NCBI RefSeq assembly: GCF_026151205.1
Contig: NC_087084.1
Coordinates: 10,815,453 to 10,879,452, forward strand
Length of the DNA stretch: 64,000 nt
Reading direction: 5' to 3'
Source: Bolinopsis microptera
Lineage: Eukaryota > Ctenophora > Tentaculata > Lobata > Bolinopsidae
Position 1 is the first letter of the stretch. Each line of letters opens with the position of its first letter. Position numbers and translations under genes: made by a program. Below, piece after piece: positions 49,501 through 58,214 of the stretch. The notes beneath the pieces were generated by a model that worked only from the letters and a program-made list of their open reading frames with translations, was not told the DNA's origin and made no database searches.

Positions 49501-52500
49501 TTGCACAGCTCCCCATTTAACCCTCACACACGATTTGGTATGATATTAAAATTTCAATAGAATTATGTCACCATTATTCTTTTGATTTAGCGGATTCAAT
49601 AAGTTGTAAGCTGCTTAGACCAGCTCAGACATCGATTAACAAACAAAACAAACGCTCAAATGTTGCAAATATCAGAAACAATTAAACATCTTACTATATA
49701 TAAAGCGAGACGATATATATATATATATATCTGTACCATTTTACTGACACCACGGCATCAACTTTAACGCGACTTTCCGCAAAAACCGTAAAAGATATAC
49801 AACTGAAATTTTTTTGACTGGGTCAAATGCTTTAATGGCCTTCAAATCAGCATGAAAAAATAAAAAATTGGCCAAGGAATAGGAGTTTAGAGCCCAAAAT
49901 TTGGACCCCCAAGTGGTGTCAAAAACGCGAATTAAATAGGTAATAATTATTTCAGTCTCTTGAGCCTTGACACCATTTTAGGGTTATACGGGTTCCTGCT
50001 AGTGAATATAATAGCAGAGCCCTGCTCCATCATTTCATCATGAGAATTTCCAAAGATGTAACATAAAAGATTAAGTTTCACACACAACTATATGGTGTGG
50101 GAAGACTGTGTAGACCAGGTACGGGTAATACAGATAATTGGTCATTATTCCTCATTATTACTGCTTTTATAATTAATGACCAGGTACGGGTAATACAGAT
50201 AATTGGTCATTATTCCTCATTATTACTGCTTTTATAATTAATGACTAAGTGCCTGTTAAGAGTTCCACCAAACTTTAGTTAGGAACGTGAACTAGCGGTA
50301 GCAAGTCAAACTAAAGGTAGTAACCCAGATTTACATAAGTTCTTAAGAATTCACGAAAAATTGCCGTTTGTTTCACTCTTTATATATCAATAAGGTTCAA
50401 TAGGTAGGTAGGTTCTTTACCGTTGATACCTTTCCATTCTGGTAGGGATCCAAAACTAGAAATTGCGTGAGAGTTATTAAAGTATTGTAACGAGAATAGA
50501 AATCTTACACACTATTATAGTCCGGAATGAAATGTGAATAGTATGGTGCACGTTTTCTATAACAAACTAAATTCGAACATTTCTCAACTTGCAAATTATC
50601 ATGCGGTCTGATCACTGCCGACACGCCAATTACACGGAACTGTACATAGACACCCATTAAAACAAACTCTCCACAATTGTATAAACACCCTCCTCACGAA
50701 ACAATGAGTTGCTAATAACGTCATCTTATCGCTTTCACTTGTTCAGCCATTGTGTAAGTTGAGATAATCGATTATAACGAATTATAAACGGAGTTCAGCT
50801 GAACACGAAGCATTGCCATGTAACAAACTCATCAACTATATGAACAAAAGTAATAGAGGAATTCCAATACGGTTAAGCTGTTTTTTATGAAGAGGGTATT
50901 GTTTCACAAGCGATTTTATGGTTCCCAAACCTGATGATATTGGTTTGGTCAGGGCTCGATTTGGTTTAATTTGAGTACATTTGACAGCTATAAATATGTG
51001 CGTCCCTATAGATTCACAGTTAGACAGACTCCTCAGTTCGACTAAAAAACCAAATATTAACTTCAGATGTGCAAAGTGATAGACAGACTCCTCAGTTCGA
51101 CTAAAAAACCCAATATTAACTTCAGATGTGCAAAGTGATAGACTCCTCAGTTAGACTAAAAAACCAAATATTAACTTCAGATGTGCAAAGTGATAGACTG
51201 TTCAGAAGAAGCCCTAATGGATTTCGTCCTCCCAGAGTCTGCGATAGACTACGAGGTAATCCAGAAACCCAACATATTTGGAATGGAAACTTGGTCGAAA
51301 TATATGAACCCTCTTGAATGGTAAGTGAAAAACTTAAGTAAACCAATCGAACAACTATGTGATATACTTATTCAGGGGAGTTATTCCACTCTCATTTTCA
51401 CGTGGAATCTTATCACTTGTTTCACTTTCACTTTCACTTTAACGTTCACTTTCGTTTTATCACACTCGACACCACCCCAGGTTTAACGGTATAGACAACT
51501 GGCAGGAGGGGGTGATAATGTTGATATCTATTGTTTTGTACCTAACCCTCATAAGTATTCTCGCCAAACTCTTCACTTGTTTCAAATGTGGGGCGGATCT
51601 TTGCAGTAAGGTAGCGGGCTTCTCATGCTGCTTCTGCTGCAAGAAAAAGAAGACGACCGATAAAAAGGATAAAAGAAAAGGTATGGAAACTTCACGTGTT
51701 GAGCACTGAGCACTGTCCACTTTAATTACGTTAATTTAATAAGAGAAAAAATATCAAGAGATTTTGAGCATAAAGAATTAAGAAGGTTATGTTTAATTTT
51801 ACACAGAAAAGTAGTAAATCGATGAAATCATTGTAATCATAAGACCGATGTTGCCCGCCGGCATTATTAAAATGCAAAGATAAGCAAATTGGACGGCTTC
51901 CAGCATTAATGAAAGACTGCATTTGCCACCAGTAAGTTTAGCACGGGAAAGAAATCTTACGATCGCATAAAAGTATGAATACAATAATGAGAATATACGA
52001 AATATATTAGAATTCTCACCAAACAGATAGCCGCACTGGTTAATGGTAGCCGCACAACGAAATAGAAAATAGGACACGATTAAAAGTTGGCATGCTTCGA
52101 TAACCATGATATTGAACTACGTGACCAATCCTGTGTTTATTATCAAAATCACGTGACGCACTATTGGCCAATCCCAGGCCACCTGCGCACTCTCCTGAGA
52201 TGCTTATCTTTTGTTTATATTTCTTATCGGCGTTACCGAGTTTGATACTCCCATTTGTACACGCAGATATCGGTGTATTTATCAGATAGAAGATAAGTCA
52301 CCAGTTTAACTCAGCGTGAAAGTTGAAATGAAACACACTTTTTAAAATATTTTACCGGCGTATCGTCTAAAATCACCTAATTTTTCCATTTTTACTATTA
52401 TTAACTTTTGGTCGCAGATAAATGGATAAACATTTATTATATAAGGACACGTTCATTGAAGTTTGAGGATATTGGTAAATTTCTAAAATAGCGTTTTCGA

Positions 52501-55500
52501 CGATAGTGGCTTAATTTTAGAATCTATTAATCTAGCATGTTCATAAGTTCTGAACATTAGCCACGTGACCCATACTCCCATATGCACCGCTCAGAAATAA
52601 AATGTATTGTTTTTAGGCACTATAATGTAAAAAATGTCACATTTTTGTGACATTGTTTACCATAGCTGCCCGATTAGCATTTTTTGGTCTAAAATATAGT
52701 AGATTAGGTCAATATAACAATTATGATTCAACATTGGTTAAAGGGCAGTGATCGAACGGCTTTAAGGCAATATTTCGTAAACTTTGTCACACTCAGAATA
52801 CGAGACCTCTTTTCTACTGTGAGGTGTCCTCAAAACCCTTTCAACTCATTATTTGATGGTTCTTCTGCCAACCATAGCCCTAAAATATGTTGTTTTGAAA
52901 AGTTAGCAAATATATTATACACTTGGTTATTGGGAAATGATGTAAATTCTGTCACATAATATGGAATTTGATATATAATCTGAATTTATATCTGATTTTG
53001 GTTCGGAAGGCGGGAAAACTCTATATAAGGAAGATACACGGATACAGTTGATTCAAGTATAGGGCAGTTGTTGTAAACATCGTCACAAAATGATACGACA
53101 TCGTAAATAGGTTACATTTTGCGGGAAAACTCTATATAAGGACCATACACGGATACAGTTGATTCAAGTATAGGGCAGTTGATGTAAACATCGTCACAAA
53201 ATGATACGACATCGTAAATAGGTCACATTTTGCGGAGAAACTCTATATAAGGACGATACACGGATACAGTTGATTCAAGTATAGGGCAGTTGATGTAAAC
53301 ATCGTCACAAAATGATACAACATCGTAAATAGGTTACATTTTGCGGGAAAATTCTATATAAGGACCATACACGGATACAGTTGATTCAAGTATAGGGCAG
53401 TTGATGTAAACATCGTCACAAAATGATACAACATCGTAAATAGGTTAAATTTTGCGGGAAAACTCTATATAAGGACGATACACGGATACAGTTGATTCAA
53501 GTATAGGGCAGTTGATGTAAACATCGTCACAAAATGATATACGACATCGTAAATAGGTTAAATTTGGAAACAATGATTATAGTATAGAATGAAATAGTCT
53601 GTGATTAACATAATATTACGTACATTATAAAATGGGCAGTGGTTTTTATATTTCCTCTGTATTAATCATTTCAGACTGTAATTAGGACTGTTAACGTGAA
53701 AGAAATTGTATCTAAATTTTACAATGACGTACGCGTATGTGACGAAATTTACATTTCTTGCCCCTATTTTGAAGAACCATACCTGGCCTCGGATAGAATT
53801 CAATGTTCTTCCTGGAATTATTGGTTGATTATTGTTCAGCAAATTATAACTCAAGTTTAACAATGCTGAGTTTAATTTTACTAAGTTACTGAAATGTGAC
53901 AGAATTCACCTTTTCTGCCCCAACAGTACAATAATTTCAATGTGATGAAAAATTGGCATGGGTTTCTACATTTCTTGTATAAATGCATTCCAACTATAAT
54001 AAGGACTATTGATATGAAAGAAAATCTATCTAAATTTTAAAATGACGTATGTGACGAAATTTACATTTCTTGCACCTATTTTGAAGAACCATACCTCAGT
54101 TAAAACTCAATTTTCTTCCAGGAATTATTGGTTGATTATTGTTCAGCAAATTAGAACTCAAGTTTAACAATGCTGAGTTTAATTTTACTAAGTTACTGAA
54201 ATGTGACGAAATTCACTTTTCCTGCCCCAACAGTATAATTTCAATGTGATGAAAAATTGGCATGGGTTTCTACATTTCTTGTATAAATCCATTCCAACTA
54301 TAATAAGGACTATTGATCATACCTCGATTATGATATAATGTTACTTTATCACCATGTCGATAAACTAGTTATTTTTCCAACAAATAGCAAATAAAGTTAT
54401 CATATTTTTTTTGTGACGAAATTTACAAATTTTTACCCTGTTCAGGTGTTGAAATTTATCCTATGTTAACATATCACTGCCATATAATAATTTATATGAC
54501 CGGCGTATGGTTGAAATATTGTTAATTGATCCATAGTACGTAATATAGGGTGTTTAAGTTGGTATACTAATATTTACTCAATTTCACACATGTGTTGAGA
54601 TATCATACAAATTTATGTGACTAAATTTACCTATTTCTGCCTTCTGTATTTGTATTTGCCTATAACAATGAAATATGTGAACAATTCCAAACACATTCAG
54701 CTCACAAAATAATGCTAGATTTTTCGGCATTTCTTGTCAGGATGTCATAAACATCCCTCATATAAATTTCTTAAATGTGTGACAGAGTTTACATGATGCT
54801 ACCATTTAACGAAAAAAGTCGCTAAATATGTAGATAATAGTCATATGCAACTATCCTATAAATTGGAAATTCAAAAATTTGGTCAAACACGGCAACAAGG
54901 GGTCCATATAAACTCTGTCACGTTTTTATAGTGTGACAAAGTTTACAACTCACTGCCGGCCGCATTTAAGCGATATCTTATCGTCTGATAAAGATATCGT
55001 TATGCGACAAAGTTTTATCTAGAGGATGAAACGATTATCCTAACCATGGAGGGTTTATATAGTGTCATAGTGTGACACATTTTACATCATCGTGCCATTC
55101 AGTAGGGTCACTAATATTTACCAATATCCTCAAACTTCAATGAACGTGTCCATAACTGAAACTTTAAAATGTAAACCATTGACGATGGTTTTAATAATGG
55201 TGGTTCAACTACATGGGATTTTGTTTTCATTTGTTCAAAAATTTCCTACCACTTAGTCTGAAGTCTCCTTAGGTATTCCTAATAGAAATAACATTAAGTT
55301 AATGTCATTAACCGCAACAGCAGCCTCATGGATTATAAACTGCCCGTTTATAAAAGATAAAGTGTTTATACATTTTTGTGTTCCGCAGTTATTAATACTA
55401 ATTAACTAAGTGATAAATCTAAACCAGGGAGAAAGGAAAACTATTATGAAGAAATAGAGTTTGATGCTCCCAGGGCTAAATCAGGACGAAGAAAAGGGTC

Positions 55501-58183
55501 TAAACTGCCTAATTCTCCAACTTTTTCGGTCAAATCAAGTAGATCAAATATCTCTCAGGTAAATTAACAGTTAATTGCCTGTACTTTACCTACTGACCAT
55601 TTCTATTAGCAGTAACCCGTCTAACTTTTAAATGGTGTCTTTATTTTATACTTTGTGATTATGACACCACTAACCACTTGGGGGTCCAAATTTCGGGCCC
55701 TAAAGTTCTTACTCTAATAGGCCATAAAAGCATTCGACCCAGCCAAAAAAGATTCAATGGTATCAATGGGTAAATCTCACGGTTTTTTTGCAGTAGAAAC
55801 TAACTGTTACATTTTAATAAAACATAAAAAGTTAGTACCATAAAAAATATTTTTTTAATCATTTCTCTGGCTACCTCCATAGAGACACAGAAAAGTAACA
55901 AGGAACCGAGGATTGGGTAACCCTGGTTACGTAGGATCCAGCTTCAAATCTGCACAGAGTAGTTTCAGGAGTGCACGCACTTCTTTTAGAAGGGCTTCTC
56001 AGCGGTCTAGGAGACTTATAGAGCAAGTTAGTGTAGTTTTTCGGGATGAGTTTTAAAAACAATTCGATGTTTTAATCTAAGAGCTAACATAATTCGATAT
56101 TTTAATTTAACATTTTACGCTCAATTTAATATTTTAAGCAATCTCAAATTTAATAATTTATTTAATTTTAATTTAATTGCTAAGATTAGCAGCGTCGTTG
56201 TATACACATTTATTATTTGTCATTCAGATCGTATCACAATCCTAACATTTCGACTTTAAATGTTAAAAGTCCTCTTCGCACGTGGGTATACCTTATCGGC
56301 CCTAAATATTCAGGGCCCTTAGTTTCACGGTCTTTCAGAACTCAGGCTTACTTAGTGCCTCAGACTTTTCAAAAGAAAGGTTAATAGTAGGTTAAGAGAG
56401 AAGAGTGAGGATCTGTCGTGAAGATCCTAATCTCTGCAGTATTGTTGGGTACCAATTAGTCGGGTTTTTGAAAAATGGGCTGATAAGATCGTTCAAAATA
56501 ATCTGTAATTATCCCTGCTTATTCAGACGCTGTCTTATTCGGACAGTGAGTTAATAAAGGAACCAGAACAGGGGAGTACAGTGATACTTAACACGTTCAT
56601 TGAAGAGGTGCGAGCATGGCCTGTATGTGTCGCGTCTGTTGCATGAGTCGCATGAGTCGTAATCGCATGAGTCGCATGAGTCGCATGGTGAATTAATTAT
56701 GATGACTTTATTATGTACTTTATTTGTCAATATTAAATATGTAACAGTTAGCACTTACTCCGAGGAAATAAAATTATAAAACCTATTTATAACAGAGAAA
56801 AAGTTTGATTAGAGTTTGCGCTCTGCAAGTACAAGAATCTCCTTACCTCGTAGTGAAGCATGGAATGCTTGATGCAACGAAAGTCGACTGAGTATCTAAT
56901 TATACTAAATTGTATTATATGATCAACAACAATCTTGAATGAATCAACAGCATAGTAAATATATTCAAGAGCAAGATTAACTCTGCGAGAAATTGCACGG
57001 AAATATGAACTAAATCGCTGTAATTTCAAATTAATAATTGTATCGTGTATTGAAGTACAAACTAACTAATAGGCGTCACCACTCACCACCGAGCAGTAGC
57101 TAAGACAAGATTGGTTTTATTGCTAGAATTTTCAGTGTTCTATTCAGAAAAATGTTGTATCTGATATTTACTATCTACTCATCACACGAATTCATTCATT
57201 AATCAATATGGATACGAATCTATAGACTTTGATACTGTCGGCACGTGACATTGATTGACCAATCAGCTTCAAGCAGCTACCGATCAAATCCATCAATCTG
57301 CAATGCCACGTGTCAGGACAAATGTGGTTCACGTCTCGACCTCCAAACGAGTATTCGAGTATTTCGTTCGTGATATTTCCTTATCACTTTAATTTTAACT
57401 TTCAATAGTTTGAATAATTGCCCGATACGTTGTCACCTTTATAATTAATTACCATTGGCATTGCCAAAAGTAAGTAAAATTGCAACGTTAGGGCCGTTAA
57501 GGTATACACTAACACAACTATTCATTACGTTATTATCTTTACGAATCTTCAACTGACTGACCAATGGAGAAAAGGGCTACTATAACACATCCGCTGCAAA
57601 AATTTTTCTTCGAAATTTCGAGCCCTTTGGATTAATTTTATTATACTGTTTTTAGCAGCTGCAGATTTTGGCGTTTTTTAATAATCTGTATAACTATCAA
57701 CATAATTCAAATTGTATTATTATTCATAATACCTCAGTTCGGTAAGAGAAAATACGAGCTGTTCCAGACTATGTGGAACGAGTACGGAATGCCTCCGCAA
57801 GACATCTGCCCAGAAGAGTAGGTCTTTTAGTAAATCTACGAGATGTTAATCAAATATTATTATCGTATTACTATTTCAAATCCAACATAAATGCTAGCTG
57901 ACAATATGAAATTCCATCTGACAACCAAGAAAGAGGATTAGAGAATTAAAATACAAAGAACTTCAGACTTTGTGAACCATTATCTTTGCTCTGCGCGGCT
58001 ATAATTAAACATGGAAGAATTTTCTATTTAAGCTAAGTGGTTCCGTACAGACTTGAAACCCAAATCTAGATAAATAAATCTTCATATAACATTTAGTACT
58101 GAGATTTGGATTTGGAGACCTTACTTCAACACACGTGACGAGGACGTTTGTCTAGATATCCCCTTTTCACTTTACTTTTACTT

Positions 58184-58214
<31 letters not shown>

